NCBI GenBank assembly: GCA_964019695.1
Contig: OZ026524.1
Location: 67,110,223 to 67,174,222 of the forward strand
Length of the DNA stretch: 64,000 bases
Source of the DNA: Loripinus fragilis
Lineage: Eukaryota; Mollusca; Bivalvia; Lucinida; Lucinidae
Direction of reading: 5' to 3'
How positions within the stretch are numbered: position 1 is the stretch's first letter; every line of letters begins with the position of its first letter. The position numbers and the translations under genes were made by a program. The notes beneath the pieces were generated by a model that had not been told where the DNA came from, did not search any database, and was given only the letters and a program-made list of their open reading frames with translations. Below are positions 34,420-47,644 of this stretch, one piece after another.

Positions 34420-35930
34420 GCAACTTGATTTTATAATGTTACTGGAGCCCACCAAAGACAACAGATAGACGAAAAATGGTTGCATTTATCATCAATCAAT
34501 TTTAAAATGGCTGCCTTTTATGTAAGGTCGTGAGTTTTAGTAGCTAATATTGATGACAGGTCATAATTTTAGAAATTACTTATAATCAACATATTTCTCC
34601 AGTCTTTGTTCTCAACCGAGAGCATATATTTTTTCCCATATTGCAATCAGGTCAAAATAATCTTTTCTGTCATTTGGCCAATTGATATTGAGCATAGGTA
34701 AACAGTCAAGATCCAGACCAAACACTGTAGAAGCAGGGTCCATTCTGTTTCTTAGAGGATATTAATACAAAACTAAGCTCAAAATTTATGTCTAGATCAG
34801 ACATCATTTAGATGACAAATGGGTGTATCCACTTTTCAGTAAATCCTGAGTTTTGTTATTTCAGTTATTGCAGATCTCGGGTTTTACGATATGGTTTGGT
34901 TTGGTTTAGATTGTGTTACTTCTTGGACACTGCTCATGTAATTTTATTCCAAGAAGTATCAGTACCTTGGGACAATATTTCACTTCCACTATAGGACTCA
35001 ACGGAAAGTTGCGAATCACTGTTATGGGTTAAATGGCAACATATAATATCCTTATTGTTCCCCACAGCTAACTATGTCAGCCTTGATTATGGTATGCAAG
35101 TTTACATCATTTGATGCTGAAAAATAAACAGGCATGGTGACTACTGACGTCTTGGCTGTTATCTATTATGTTGTGCTTTGGAAACCAAAGTATTGGTTTT
35201 ACAGATAAAGACTAGGGATCACAATTTTAGAAGACTTAGAGTTTGAGGACCCTTAGATGGATCCTTGTTGAACGTTTCTTACCTTATCTCTACATTGTTT
35301 GTGATATCAAAAGTCAATGGTTAACAATGGGTCAGCTTTGTTATATACTGAACCGTCACATACATTGGCCTATGGTTTTAGCTCCAAACAATTATCTTAA
35401 AACATTACTATGCATTTTATTGCTTGACAGACAGCAGTCAGCCATACACTTGGAGGATTTCATGCCATCATTAATGGAAGATTGATCAAACAGTGACTGA
35501 AAATGCACCAAAGAGTTTAAAATGGGCAATGTACATGTGTAGGCACATCATTTTGATTTTCATAATAGGCTAAAGTCATCAAGCAAAATCTGTATGAACA
35601 TTATGTCTGGCATTACTTGATTACCAGGAATGGATTTCATATAACTATTGTTTTTTATCTAAACTTCATTCCACACCTAATGCCAGTGGAAGAATTTCAG
35701 AAAACATCTGCTCTTGCTAGTAAATTCAATAAATGACCTGAGTTTTCCTCTTTGGATAATTTCCGCCTGTATTCTCAGTTATTATGTAACAGAAGCCACA
35801 CAGTTAGCATTCAGTGGTACGCTATTTCCGGTTTCGATGATAGACGGTGTGTACGACAATAAAAGATAGATACATGCAACCATATTATGAGTTTGCCTGT
35901 ACAGAACGCTGCACAGGACAAAGTTGTGAG
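34420..35930. other. Intron-like duplicated sequence, no gene recognised
   Basis: Collinear with 47.64-49.15 kb. Short frames are interrupted in the paralogue. Confidence 0.45.
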
Positions 35931-35937
35931 ACGCAAT

Positions 35938-36132
35938 TACTGTCCTGCCAGCCAATAGTGACAGTGACATTACGTTTTGTTTACACAGTTATCAGGGATT
36001 TATAATCGATAGATCACTTTTGTATTAATGATTTATTGATTCGCGTAAGCTCAAGTGAAGTGTACACGTTAGTTTTTTACTTAGCGTAAATACAGTATAA
36101 CGTCACTGTCAATCTTGGTTGGCACGACAGTA
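35938..36132. mobile_element. MITE family B, copy 3
   Basis: Ends TACTGTCCTGCCAGCCAATA and TCTTGGTTGGCACGACAGTA are inverted repeats. The inner palindrome has decayed. Confidence 0.8.
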
Positions 36133-36163
36133 CCATGTAAGATTTTACTTTGCTTACATCATT

Positions 36164-36361
36164 TGAGCCCCGATGCGACAAAACCTGTCTTTGGGGTTCC
36201 CGACAAAGAGACTTAAACCAGTGTCCTCAGCTACAAAGACTAGCTAGAAAACTGAAATTTCGCTTGCAGCAAGCCAATCAGACTGCTCGGATGCTTAGGC
36301 TGGTCTGCGCCTGTGTTGTTCCCAAACCCCCGAAGACAGGTTTTCTCCCGTCAAGGCCCAT
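36164..36361. mobile_element. MITE family C, copy 2
   Basis: Ends GAGCCCCGATGCGACAAAAC and AGACAGGTTTTC..CAAGGCCC are inverted. Lies 30 bp after a family B copy, as in unit 2. Confidence 0.7.
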
Positions 36362-36677
36362 TTTTAATAGCATGTACAGATTACTTTCAATAATGCGAAT
36401 CACTATGACTAGAAATACCTGGTAAAGTCAAAGTAAATTTTGAAAAAAATATTACTTGTCTTAAGGGCACATGAATTGAATCGTAAGAAAATAACCACTC
36501 TACCATATATATGATATACATTTGTACATTGATATGAAAGCTTTACTTAATTGGTTTTCTTGTGCCATGTTAACACAATTTCCAGTTATGTCAGGTCGTG
36601 TGTTGAACTAATACTGAGCAAGGGATAAAGTGTATTGCTTAAGCCAACACTTATAAAAAGTATAAATAGTATGTGTT

Positions 36678-37588
36678 TTAATGCCCCCCGCAATTTTTAA
36701 TTACTGGCCATATAGCATTACCCTTGTCCGTACGTCCCGTACGTCCTGTACGTACGTCCCGTCCCGTATGTATGTCCAGTACGAAAAATGGTTTCCGGGC
36801 GATATCTTTTGAATACATATGTGTATTGGATTCATATCTCATACACAGGTACAGTGTATATAATAAAAAATACAGGTCAAGTTCGATTACGGATAAAATC
36901 CACCTATTATTATCAGAGTTATGGCCCTTGATCTCCGTTAGAAAAATGGTTTCCGGGCAATTTTTTTTAATACATTGGTGTATTGGATTCATATTTCAGA
37001 CACAGGTATATAATCATAAAATACAGGTCAAGTTAGATTAGGGATAAAATCCACTTATTATTATCAGAGTTATGGCCCTTGACCTTAGTCAAAATTTTGT
37101 TTTCGCTCAATATCTTAAAAATGAATGGATGGAATTTAACAAGATTTCGCATACACTTTGATATTGATGAGATCTAGGTTTGGATTGTTTTGTGGCAATA
37201 TATGCAAATTTATGAAAGAGTTATGGCCCTTGACTCGTGTGAGATTTTCGTATCCGCTCAATATCTCAAGACTGAATGAAGGGAATTGGATAAAATTTTG
37301 CACATGGATAGATATTGACAAACTCTGGGTTGGTATTGTTATGCATCAATTGGTGCAAATTTATAACAGGTTTATGGCCTTTAAATCATTTTAGAATATT
37401 TTTCTGCTCCTTGTTACAAGAATGAATAGATGGGACTTGACAAACTCTGTAAAAATGTCAGCATATTGACATGTTACAAAACCAGCCTAGATTTTGTCAA
37501 TATTAGTGATTAGTCATATCTGGGAGACTTTTTCTCACATACAATGGCCCCCGGGCGGGGCCATTGTATTACACTGACATAGTTCTAG
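36678..37588 (+). mobile_element. Pearl/Helentron-like non-autonomous element (unit 1)
   Basis: It begins with a GCCCCCCGC motif, then a CGTACGTCC/GTATGTCC microsatellite (36726-36780), then about four ~155-bp core repeats marked by AGAGTTATGGCCCTTGA. It ends with a GC hairpin (CCCCCGGGCGGGG) and ACATAGTTCTAG. A microsatellite plus ~160-bp core array is the known layout of bivalve pearl elements, and a 3' hairpin with terminal CTAG is Helitron-like. The transposase is absent. Confidence 0.65.
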
Positions 37589-37596
37589 TTTTTTGT

Positions 37597-37792
37597 TTGT
37601 TTGATTTGCTTCTTTACGTCCCAGTCAACAGTTTTTGTTATGTCTGGACGGGTATTTCTGGGTTAAATCAGTATTAAACAAGGATAAATGTGTCTTGCAC
37701 AAGGACACACCACAGTGACGCCGGTGAGGCTTGAACCCGCAGCCCCTCAGTCTCCAGTAAAGCACTCTCCCACTGAACCACTGTGTTCCCTA
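37597..37792 (-). mobile_element. tRNA-derived SINE of a second family (unit 1)
   Basis: On the minus strand: GTGGTTCAGTGGGAGAGTGC (A box), GCGGGTTCAAGCCTC (B box), then CTTGTGCAAGACACATTTAT (body). It directly abuts the pearl-like element. Confidence 0.7.
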
Positions 37793-38019
37793 GTAGTATG
37801 TCTATTTACTTAACCCATTGTAAACTAATAATTCAATCCCTCTAATTTGATGCAATGAATCTGGACTGGTCTTGCGTACATAAAACGGGGTCACATGATA
37901 TATTTTCTAAATAAAGATTTTCCTTTATTGAATTTCTTGAATATTGTTTTATCTTTGCAAGCAGTGCAGATCCCGATGGAATTCGGCATACAGCGACTTT
38001 TCATATTATAATGACATTT

Positions 38020-38240
38020 GAGCCAGTACATGAGATTTCCAACAATGTGGTATATGCGCCTTGTAAAGCCTCAGATCAGCCTGCGCAAACGCGCAGTCTG
38101 ATCAGAGCCTTTGCTTGTCGCTTGAATATTCTATGAGTGTTAAGCTACTGACTGAACATCATTTGGAGTTTCTAAGCTTAAAAGGAGGCTGCACAGGTTT
38201 GTCCGAGTCTACACATTTTTTGAAATCTCATGTCACGGCT
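38020..38240. mobile_element. MITE family A, copy 2
   Basis: 221 bp with inverted ends (GAGCCAGTACATGAGATTTC / GAAATCTCATGTCACGGCT) and CATTT on both sides (38015-38019 and 38241-38245). The related repeat at 30.29 kb has a single CATTT with no insertion. Confidence 0.82.
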
Positions 38241-38849
38241 CATTTCATCTCAATCTTTATAGTTTGCTTGAGTACAAGAATATGCGTTTTCAGTGTCATA
38301 GGTTTAAGCTGTAAGACAAGATTCAATACTATATTTATGTTTTATATACTAGTGACTCCTAAAAGCGTTCTTTTGCAAACAGTAAAAACCCAGATGAAAT
38401 GCCGCATCATGCCACATTTTATCAGGGTGTACATGGTTCGCTCCGGCAAAAACGACTTTAGAGACAGATATGCATTTCTTTTTGGATTTTTTTTCCCTGT
38501 GATCCCTCGATATGTACAATAGAAAATATCAAGGCTATTGTATCAAACGGGAATGAATAGTTCATTATTGAATAAAGGGTTAACTCCCATATCTAAAATA
38601 TATATCTGAAAAGAGGCTTGTTGCTCGATGAAAAACACAAATGTTAAAGGAAAATGACAATATTGCAATACCATCATTTGGTCCTGAGGTTTAAAAAAGT
38701 TATACTACATTTGTCTAATGCTCAAATCAATAAGCATGAAATATGATGCCTGGGGTTTTAAATATATACTACATTTGTCTTATGCTCAAATCAAGCAGCA
38801 TTCAATATGATGCCGGTGTAACAGGCCTGAATTTCCCAACAGTCAGTTT

Positions 38850-41000
38850 TGTCCCTGGGGAAAGAATGGGCCGCCAAATTCTTTCCCCGAGGAAATTTCA
38901 GGCCACCCCATTCTTTACCCACCCAGTCATTTCCCTCTCCCTAATTATTTTCAAAATTCATAATACATATTTATTATTATTCAAGAAACTTGAAAGCCGC
39001 CATTCTATTACCGACAGGACACATACAATTTGCTGTTTTGTTGTGATTTGAAGGGTGGGGAAAGAATGGGACATCCTGGTCTTTCCCACCTCCACATTTT
39101 CTATTAATTACTATTTATCTTTTAAATCTATGCTAGTCTTTCACTGTATCTCAACATCTATAAATGAACTAAAACAAGGAGACAATAGTATTTTGGAATC
39201 ATCAAGTTAATTGTTCCTTCTAAATAGTGGGATGAGGAAAGGCCAGGCCAGCCCATTCTTCCCCCCCCCCCCAAAAAAAAAAAATAGTGCGTTCCTTACT
39301 ATTTATCTTTTTAGGTCTTTTCAGTTCTTTCGCTGTTTCTCAACACTTTTAAATGAGACATAGGAAAGAGAAACTCAAGTTTTCAAACAATTAAGCAACA
39401 TGTAATTGGTTCTTCTAAATAAAGGGGTTGGGAAAGACTGGGTTGACCCATTCTTTCCTCCCTTCTAAATGTTCTGACCTTGTTATACTGAACAAAAATG
39501 AAAACGCTACACTACAATTATTTATATTTTGCAAGAAAGTATTGGACAAAAGTATTACTAAAGCTTAATAATTTTCCCAAACATCCAGCAAACAATTCGT
39601 CGAAACTCCACCAATTTGTCTTGTTTGGTGTCTGAGTTATGCTCCTTTAAGTGTTTAAAGCTTTATTTATTAGATATTGCTATTGTGTATGCGCAAATTA
39701 AAATTGTTAAACTTATCAAAGATAATCACAATAGTGTTGTATAAAAACACAAGAAAACTGATTAATCACTTGAAACAAGCTCAGAAATCGATTTCAAAAT
39801 AATAAATTTGTAAAAATTGAAAATTGTCTCCCTTTGACAAAAAAATATTAAATGTTTGGTAATCCTTGATTAATCACGATTTTCGATAATTTTCTTTTAC
39901 CAAATCAGGTAGACCTCTCAGCACATTGTTTCTACCATTTCTCGATTAGTAATGACCTCATACTAAGATGCAACATCACATTGATTCTTATGGAGATTTC
40001 AGTGTTAAAATTTCAAACTTGGCAATTTGATGGAAAACCCGCTTTTTAAGATTGTTTTTCTAAACGATCAAAACACACTTGAGATAAGTCTTTCACATAT
40101 CTGGTTGTCACATGTCTAGACTACCATTTCGTGCAGTCGAATCTCGCAGGTAGTAGATTTCTGAAGACCTAAACTGTGTGAGATTTCTGTTTAAATTGGC
40201 AAACTGAAAAATTGGACCCATGTCACATGACAACATCTGTAAAACTCTTACTGTTATGCATTTCCCAGTATTTGGCATTAAGATAAACTTTTATTTGCAT
40301 TCTTGGTTTGCATAATTTTGTATACAGATGACAAACAATTCAGGTGTAGTGTTTTCACTTTTGTTCAGTATATTTATCTTTCAGTCATTCAGTTTATGCT
40401 AATCTTTCACTGTATCTGAACACTTATGAATGACTTATACCAAGCAGAAAATTATTTTTCCAAACCATTAAGCTAAATGGTTCTTCTAAATAGTGGGATG
40501 GGGAAAGACTGGGCCTGCCACTTCTTTTCCCCCTCAAAAATGTTCTGACCTTTCAGTTTATCTTTCAGTAGTTCAGTTTATGATACGCTTTCACTGTATC
40601 TGAACACTTGTGAATGTCCTATAGCAAAGAGAGAATCACGTTTTCAAACCAAGCTGTTTGTTGGTACTTCTAAGTAACATTATGGGGCGGGGAAAGACTG
40701 GGCCGACCTGTTTTTTCCCCACCCCTCCGAAAGGTTCCAATCTTTCTATTTATCTTTCAGTCTTACGGTTTATGCTTCTGTTTCACTTTAACTTAACACT
40801 TATGAACGACAGAATCAACTTTTCAAACCAAACAGTTTATTAGTACCTTTACATTATGGGGTGGGGAAAGACTTGGCCGGCCCTTCTTTCCCCCTCCAAA
40901 ATGTTCCTACCTTTCTATTTATCTTTCAGTCTTTCGATTTATGCTACTGTTTTACTGTATCTGAATACTGATGAATGACAGAATCAACTTTCAAATTTTG
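38850..41000. repeat. ~185-bp tandem/dispersed array (unit 1)
   Basis: Repeated monomers are marked by GGGGAAAGACTGGGCC, TTCTTTCCCCCTC, TTTATCTTTCAGTCTTTC and CACTGTATCTGAACACTTAT, at about 39.06, 39.24, 39.43, 40.37, 40.56, 40.75 and 40.93 kb. A diverged copy lies at 41.70-41.87 kb. The array is split by the TIR element at 39486-40370. Confidence 0.75.
39486..40370. mobile_element. Tc1/mariner-type non-autonomous element (unit 1)
   Basis: 885 bp with ~27-bp inverted ends (TACTGAACAAAAATGAAAAC / GTTTTCACTTTTGTTCAGTA) and flanking TA. It interrupts a tandem-array monomer. No transposase frame. Confidence 0.8.
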
Positions 41001-41059
41001 CATGCAGGCAGAAGAGCAATAGATATGAAACATTTCAAATGGGATTTTAGTTTGAAGGC

Positions 41060-41500
41060 CTGGGTTCGATCCCCTGGGGTGGACCTAGGGGGTATGGCCG
41101 AGGCCAAAAGAATTTTTTTTCAGTATATGGCCATAATGCATATCAAATCAAAGCTAACGACGCATGCAGCAACATGGTAGCAAATATTTTGCCCACGGAC
41201 ACGTCCACGACCCAGGGTTTGGGGTCAAAAGGTCAAACCATATCTTTTTCAGAAAGTAGTCATGTTTCATATCAAATTAAAGGGAATTGAACACAGAGCA
41301 CCATGAAAGCAAATATGCTGTCCTTACACACACACTCGATCCCTGGGGTGGGGTCAAAAGGTCAAATAGTTTTTTTTCTTTTCTGAAAGTGGTCATGTTG
41401 CATATTAAATCAAAGTGAAAGAAGTGTAGACCAACATGCAAGGTGACACTCTGAATTTACACACACCCTTGACCTCTGGGGTTGGGTTAAAAGGTCAGAT
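41060..41500. repeat. ~125-bp tandem repeat (unit 1)
   Basis: About three monomers are marked by CCTGGGGTGGGGTCAAAAGG, GGTCATGTTGCATAT-type and GCAAATATG-type words. Copied in unit 2 at 54.03-54.48 kb. Confidence 0.65.
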
Positions 41501-42100
41501 ATTGAAATTGTGCCGACGCAAGAATATTTCTTATCAAACTAAGCACTAAAACTATACTTGGCTGGCATTTGTTATGATCTGAATGATACCCAAGGTGAAC
41601 TTAGGGTTTAGATAAATGGGCATTATGTTTTTACATGTTTCTCTAAAATAACCCTTTGTCGGGGGATATAAACTCGACGAATTTGTCTTGTTTTTCAGTA
41701 TTTTGGTTTATGCGACTATCTTCACTTTAAAAGAGAGAATCAAGTTTTCAAACCAAAAAATATTGAAACTGCCCCCCCCCCCCTCCATAGTGCTCAAACC
41801 TTTATTTTTATCTTAGTGAATCAATTCTTCCAAATAGTGGGGTGGGCAAAGACTGGCCCATTCAAATAAGCGTTTTGAATAAAGATCATTCTCATTTTGA
41901 ATTTTGAATAGATTAACCATCTATCTTCAAATCCGTCTGCATCCTCTACACTTTAATGCTGTGTTGGGGATGATAGGGTTATAATGCAGCTATTTCAGAA
42001 TGATATTTAATTCGATTTTACGCCACAATGACACATATGTCATTTGTGAAACCTTTTCGAAAAAGCAATAGGAGGGGGGGACTGACTTGGTGGGGAAATA

Positions 42101-42200
42101 ACTGACTACAAGTAGTCAGATCTTTCCTCTGGGAAAAAACTGACAGGTCAGTTTTTTCCCTGAGGAAAGATCTGACAGGTCAGTTTTTTCCCTAGGCTAG
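42101..42200. repeat. Palindromic minisatellite, two copies (unit 2)
   Basis: CTGACAGGTCAGTTTTTTCC occurs twice with a GGAAAGAT linker. Confidence 0.85.
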
Positions 42201-42433
42201 TCCATTCGTTCCCAGGGAAAAACTGATTAAGGAAAAACTTACCATTACATCAGGTTTATTAATGGGTCTTTTTTTTAAATATCTAGGTATATAATTAGGG
42301 ATGGGTTTTGAATTTTCCGTACGTGCATGTCCGTACCTGAATGACTTTCAAGTTACCCCCACCCCTTGCCTTTGGTCTGCAGGTTGGTCAGCATCTTCGT
42401 ATGTTTATGAAACGAAAACAAGGTTTCTTGTGA

Positions 42434-42661
<228 letters not shown>

Positions 42662-42663
42662 TA

Positions 42664-42840
42664 GGATTCAAGGGACAAAACTGTGAGGATAAAATAGGTA
42701 ATATTTTACTTCGCTTTCTTCAGTTTTCTTTAATAACATATACATAGGACTCAAGGGGCAAAACTGTGAGGATTAAATAGGTAATATTTTACTTGGCTTT
42801 CATCAGTTTTCTTTAATAACATGTACATATTTGAATAACT
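42664..42840 (+). repeat. Two partial exon-end repeats, 83-bp period
   Basis: The end of exon E3 with its donor is repeated at 42664 and 42747. The first copy keeps GATAAAATAG|GTAAT intact; the second has a stop. Unit 1 and unit 3 have only one such copy. Confidence 0.82.
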
Positions 42841-42876
42841 ATAACTAGAAATATAACTATAACTTAATGAAAATAA

Positions 42877-43087
42877 TGTCCTGCCAGACATGAGTGACAG
42901 TGACGTCATGTTTTGTTTACAAAGTTTTCAGGGACTTTAAATCGATGGATCACTTGCGTATTAATCCTATCCTGTGGATAGGATTAACACAAGTGATCTA
43001 TCTATTCGCGTTGTTCAAGTTATTGTTATACTTAACAATTGTAAACAAAATATTACGTCATTGCCACTCTTGGTTGGCACGACAGTA
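42877..43087. mobile_element. MITE family B, copy 4
   Basis: Paralogue of the copy at 21138. Inner palindrome ATTAATCCTATCC..GGATAGGATTAAC. Confidence 0.8.
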
Positions 43088-43234
43088 AATATGAATTTTA
43101 TTTGTTGTATCATTAGAAAGTAAAAAAAAAAAATACAGGTTGTCGTAGCCCATTAATTGCTTTTACTTAATCCATGTTTGGCTGATGCTAAGCTAACATA
43201 TAACTATAACTAGAAATACGTTGTAAAGTGAAAG

Positions 43235-43440
43235 TACTGTCCTGCCAGACAAGAGTGACAGTGTCGTCAGTTTTGTTTACAAAGTTATCATGGACTTAAA
43301 ATCGATAGATCACTGGGATATTAATCTAATCCTGCGGATAGGATTAATACACATATGACCTTTCGATGTGGAGTGTACAAGTTAATGTTATACTTAACAA
43401 TTGTAAACAAAATATTACGTCACTGCCACCGCCGACAGTA
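43235..43440. mobile_element. MITE family B, copy 5
   Basis: Paralogue of the copy at 21500, but retaining the inner palindrome (TTAATCTAATCC..GGATAGGATTAA). Confidence 0.8.
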
Positions 43441-43444
43441 TAAA

Positions 43445-43676
43445 TGGGCCTTGTCGCCAAAAAACCTGTTTTCGGGGTTTCAGACAAAACAAGACACAAA
43501 CCAGTCGCCTCAGTTAAAGAAACTAGCTAGGAAATTGAAACTTCGCTTGTAGCATATTTACATATGACACTTTCCAAATGGAGAACAATAAAAGCGCTGA
43601 TCAGTCTTTGCGGACTGGTTTGCATCTTTGTTGTTCACAAACCCCCAAAGACAGGTTTTCTCGCACTCAGGCCCAT
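43445..43676. mobile_element. MITE family C, copy 3
   Basis: GGGCCTTGTCGCCAAAAAAC at the left, inverted CTCGCACTCAGGCCC at the right. Confidence 0.7.
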
Positions 43677-43884
43677 TAATTGCTTTTACTAAATCCATGT
43701 TTGGCTTGTGCCAAGCTAACACTTTTCAGTTATGTCAGAACTTTTTCCAGAACTAGTACTGAGCAAGGGATAAAATGTCTTGTTTAAGCCTACTCGAATA
43801 AAATAATAGTATGTATATTAATTTAACCCATTATATACTAATAATTGCATCCCTCTAATTTGATTCAAGGTATCTGGAATGGAC

Positions 43885-43895
43885 TGTTGTACATA
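43885..43895. other. Empty target site of the Tc1/mariner element (unit 2)
   Basis: GGACTGTTG is joined directly to TACATATATC, the sequences that flank the transposon in units 1 and 3. Confidence 0.85.
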
Positions 43896-45644
43896 TATCA
43901 AGGATAACAGGATTGAATTTCTTAAAAATATACGAATTTCCAATTTTCTTGGATATGTACATAATCTTTGAAAGCTGTGCCGTACCTGATGGAATGCTGC
44001 ACGCAGCGACATTTCATCATGTAATGGCATTTCACCTTAATCTCCACTGTTTGCTTAAGTACCAATTTTGGGGTTTTCAGTGTCGTAGGTTTTGAGTTCA
44101 ATACGGAATTCAAATCTATGTTTATATCTTTAAGTCAAGAAGATATTGAAAGTAAAAAAATAACATTTTAAATTTTAGGGACTCCTAAATGCGTACTTTC
44201 GCAAACAGTAAAACCCCAGATGAAATGCCGCATTATGGGACATTTCATCAGGGTTTTCACGGCTTGCTCAGGCAAAAAAAATTAAGAGACAGAAATGAAT
44301 TTCCTTTTTTTGCAATTTTTATCTGTTACCCCTTATTCATTATTGCATAAGCATTAACTCTCATATTTAGTAATATCTCTGAATATTTTTTTTTATATTA
44401 GAAAAGTAATTTGTTGCTTGTTGAAAACACACTTATCAAGGAGAAAATGACAGTATTGCAATGCTATCATCTGGTCCTGAGGTTTACAAAAAATATTTAC
44501 TACATTGCTCTTTTGCTCAAATTAAATGAGCATGAAATTTTGATCGTAAAATATCTTTCTTATTTGTGTGTGAGTTAAGTGACTGTCGCACCTTACCAGA
44601 TAATGCTAGTGGACGTGTAACAGACAGTAAAATTCTCTGACTGCTTGTATTTGTTCACATGCATTTCTTGTCAATTCCTTGTGCTGTGAATGCCTTCCGT
44701 GTCAGGTAATATTCGTTTTGTCGGGTCTTATCAGTTGGCAAGTTTTGGACATGGTCAAAATTTCAAACGGACGACACTGGATAAAGATGTCCGGTAGATG
44801 AACGTTTCTTGTGGGTTGATATGTGGTTATATGTGTAAAGTGGCATTCCAAAATGGAACCCCGGTTTTATGCCTTTAAGATCCGAGTGCGGGAATCCGCT
44901 GTAGCTTATTTTAGTTAGTTGTACTATTTACATAGTATCATGCAGATGTCATATGTTGGTCATTGAAAAATATAATAAAAGTACTGATAAGAATATATAT
45001 GTTTAAAAAAATAGAAATAAAAAATAAATGATGCAACCTTTATGTTATTGACTATATATCATATACAACTTACCTTAAAATACTCAAACGGAGATTGGGA
45101 TGTTTGAAGTAGATATCACATGACTGATGGTAGATATCATCAGGACTGTGGTAGTATGTATATTAGCTACAATCCTGCTTCCTGCCACAAAGTAAGGCTG
45201 ACCTGTCAATGACATCAACTGGGGTCCTTTTCAGCCCAATCTTTCATTTCCTGTTTAAAACACATTGTGACAAAACACTTACTATTCATAAGTGTTAAAC
45301 ATGATAATAAAATAGCTAGTTAGTGCAAATCAACCATGGCTGATCTGTATTACTTTATACTTGATAGTTTGTATACGGCAATCCATGTATTTCCAAGTCA
45401 AAAATTGTGCAGAATTGCAAATTGCCTCTGCAAGACTTTCCTTATTATACTGGTTGAACTTATTTATTACCAGTATGCTAGCTATCATTGAAAAACACTC
45501 TGCTATCTCTGACGTGGTACTGAGGTGTTTCAGCAGCAATTGACAGCATTTTATACCACCATCACAATCAAATACATGGACCCTTAAGCGTTATTATGAC
45601 AGACCAAAACCCTCCGGTTATAGCAGTGAGCCTATTGTTATAGC

Positions 45645-45661
45645 CCTGCATATATATATAG
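45645..45661. repeat. Short (AT)n tract (unit 2)
   Basis: The unit-2 counterpart of the long tracts at 31825 and 59826; only a dozen bases. Confidence 0.85.
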
Positions 45662-47490
45662 GTATTTAAGCGCGTTACATTTGGCTAAAATGGAATATTT
45701 GAAAAGACATGGAAAGCTGTAACTACATTATCTAACGACAAATTGATACATCAAATAAACTAGCAACAACATACCTTAACATACCAAATCCGTAGCTTTT
45801 GAAGGATTTGGGTAGGCATCAACCTTATTGTAGGTAGATATTGTAATGTATGATCATGCATTTAAAACAGCTAGGTAAATAAGATCATTGCAGAGTAGAA
45901 TGCAGATGGTTTCATTGCTAATCTGATCTGCTAATTAGTGTAATCAATGCTCCTTGCTTTGCGCACTGGTGTCTGTCACTTCTTTCCATTATTAGAGTGT
46001 TTTCCCAGATATTAATCCCCCATTTGGTTTATATTACTTTTGAAAATGAATAGAACATAATTACGTAAAGGCAGGGATTCTGTGCCCCCCCTACAGAGAG
46101 ATTATCTTAGCTTGGATCAGTATAAAAAGTAAGAAAATTGTAAAATAATTGAGATTTTATCAGAATTTTATTTATATTTTATTAAATCTTTATGATAACA
46201 GTTTAAAAGTAAAATAAAAATAATAATCTATTTTTTATTTGCATTTCAATACTAAATGATTTATACCATTTTTGTCCTAGTAGCAAAATATAGGTAAAAG
46301 TAAAACATTGTTATTAAATTATTTATTTATTTTCTACTCAATGAGTAATAGCACTGATCTGCTTTTCTAAATTTCGATATATAGAACATTTAAATAAAAT
46401 TCTTTAAAAATCAAAGTTTATTGCTTAGGTTTTGACTAGATTTCATAATTATTGGTAGTGTTTGTAGAATACCCCATATGACAAAACCATATGGCCACTG
46501 AGCTGATAAGAGGTGGAGATGTTCACAGCTTGAGTGCAAGTCAGAAATTGCAAGAAATGAGGCTTATTTTTCCTTATATACCCCACTCCTGCCTTTAAGA
46601 ACTAATCCAGGACCACCCTTGTAATTGTAATTAGTGATTGTTAACTTGTATTGCACACTATGTTATGTGATAATGAAAATAATAATAATGACAACAATTA
46701 AATTAATGCTTAGTAAAACTGAACCAAATGATGAAAAATAAAATGATGAAAATATAATGGTGTAACAGTTTTTGTACACAATATTTGGTAAAGCGTATAG
46801 TATAAAAGAGATCTTTTTGAAAAATAAACATTTGAGTGAGAACAATATCTTTTGGTCTATAGCATTTCGCCCGTTCTGCGGTGCTGGTGCTTCAGGGGTT
46901 TTAGGCAATTTATTTCAGCTTTGGCTAGAGAATTTTTGGTAAAATTTGCAGAAATTATCATATTTGGTTAATAAATTAAGCGGCATGCTTCACTTCCTGG
47001 GAAGTGTGGCTGATTCAATGCAAAATGAACATGTGTCACTTTGTCTGCTTTTTATTTTATTTTTGCACCTTCTAACGAAGGGCTTTTGGTTTGGTTAAAC
47101 ACTGCGTTGAAAGAGCGAAGTGTTCTTTAACTAGGTACATTATTCAAGACTTATGAATAAACCTGTCGCTCATTGTAACTGGTCAACACAATGATATTAG
47201 AAAAAATGTCCAATACACCACACCGTAAAGCTGGCTGCTTTGATGACAGGTTACTAACAATGATGGCAGATATGGAATTTTAGGTCGCAAGAAGGGTAGG
47301 TTATAATATTTGGTTGGCAAAATTAGAAGATAATCCCTCTGTTACTCTGTGGTGGATGAGTGCACTTGTTGGTGTTTAGAGATCCTACAGAAACAAGCTG
47401 ATGTAATATCTCTCACAAATAAAGCCACACTTGATCATCATTTCAGAGCTTTCCCTAAGAAAAGTCACAGAAAACGATTATCTGTTCAAA
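45662..47490. other. Intron-like duplicated sequence, no gene recognised
   Basis: Paralogue of 31.92-34.25 kb with the ~0.57-kb deletion. Confidence 0.45.
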
Positions 47491-47491
47491 T

Positions 47492-47640
47492 TGTACGTCT
47501 CCCTGTCAAAGTATGCTGTCTGCACTTATTTACAATAAAACTACTATTATTCAGCTACATTTTACATTGTACGTCTCTCTGTCAAAGTATGCTGTCTGCA
47601 CTTATTTACAATAAAACTACTATTATTCAGCTACATTTCT
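47492..47640. repeat. 76-bp tandem duplication (unit 2)
   Basis: TGTACGTCTC starts at 47492 and 47568; counterpart of 34255-34408. Confidence 0.88.
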
Positions 47641-47644
47641 GCCA

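Noticed and set aside
37700..37792. Possible functional tRNA gene
   Set aside because: A and B boxes are present but no cloverleaf acceptor stem can be formed; a SINE body follows.
38115..38522. 135-codon frame with a hydrophobic part
   Set aside because: It runs across MITE family A and an interspersed repeat and is truncated by mutation in the unit 2 copy.
41055..41100. B-box-like GGGTTCGATCC suggesting another SINE (also 54.04 kb)
   Set aside because: No A box at the right distance was found; it belongs to the start of a ~125-bp tandem repeat.
42664..42697. Extra EGF exon after E3
   Set aside because: Only the last third of the exon is repeated, with two of six cysteines at most and no acceptor.
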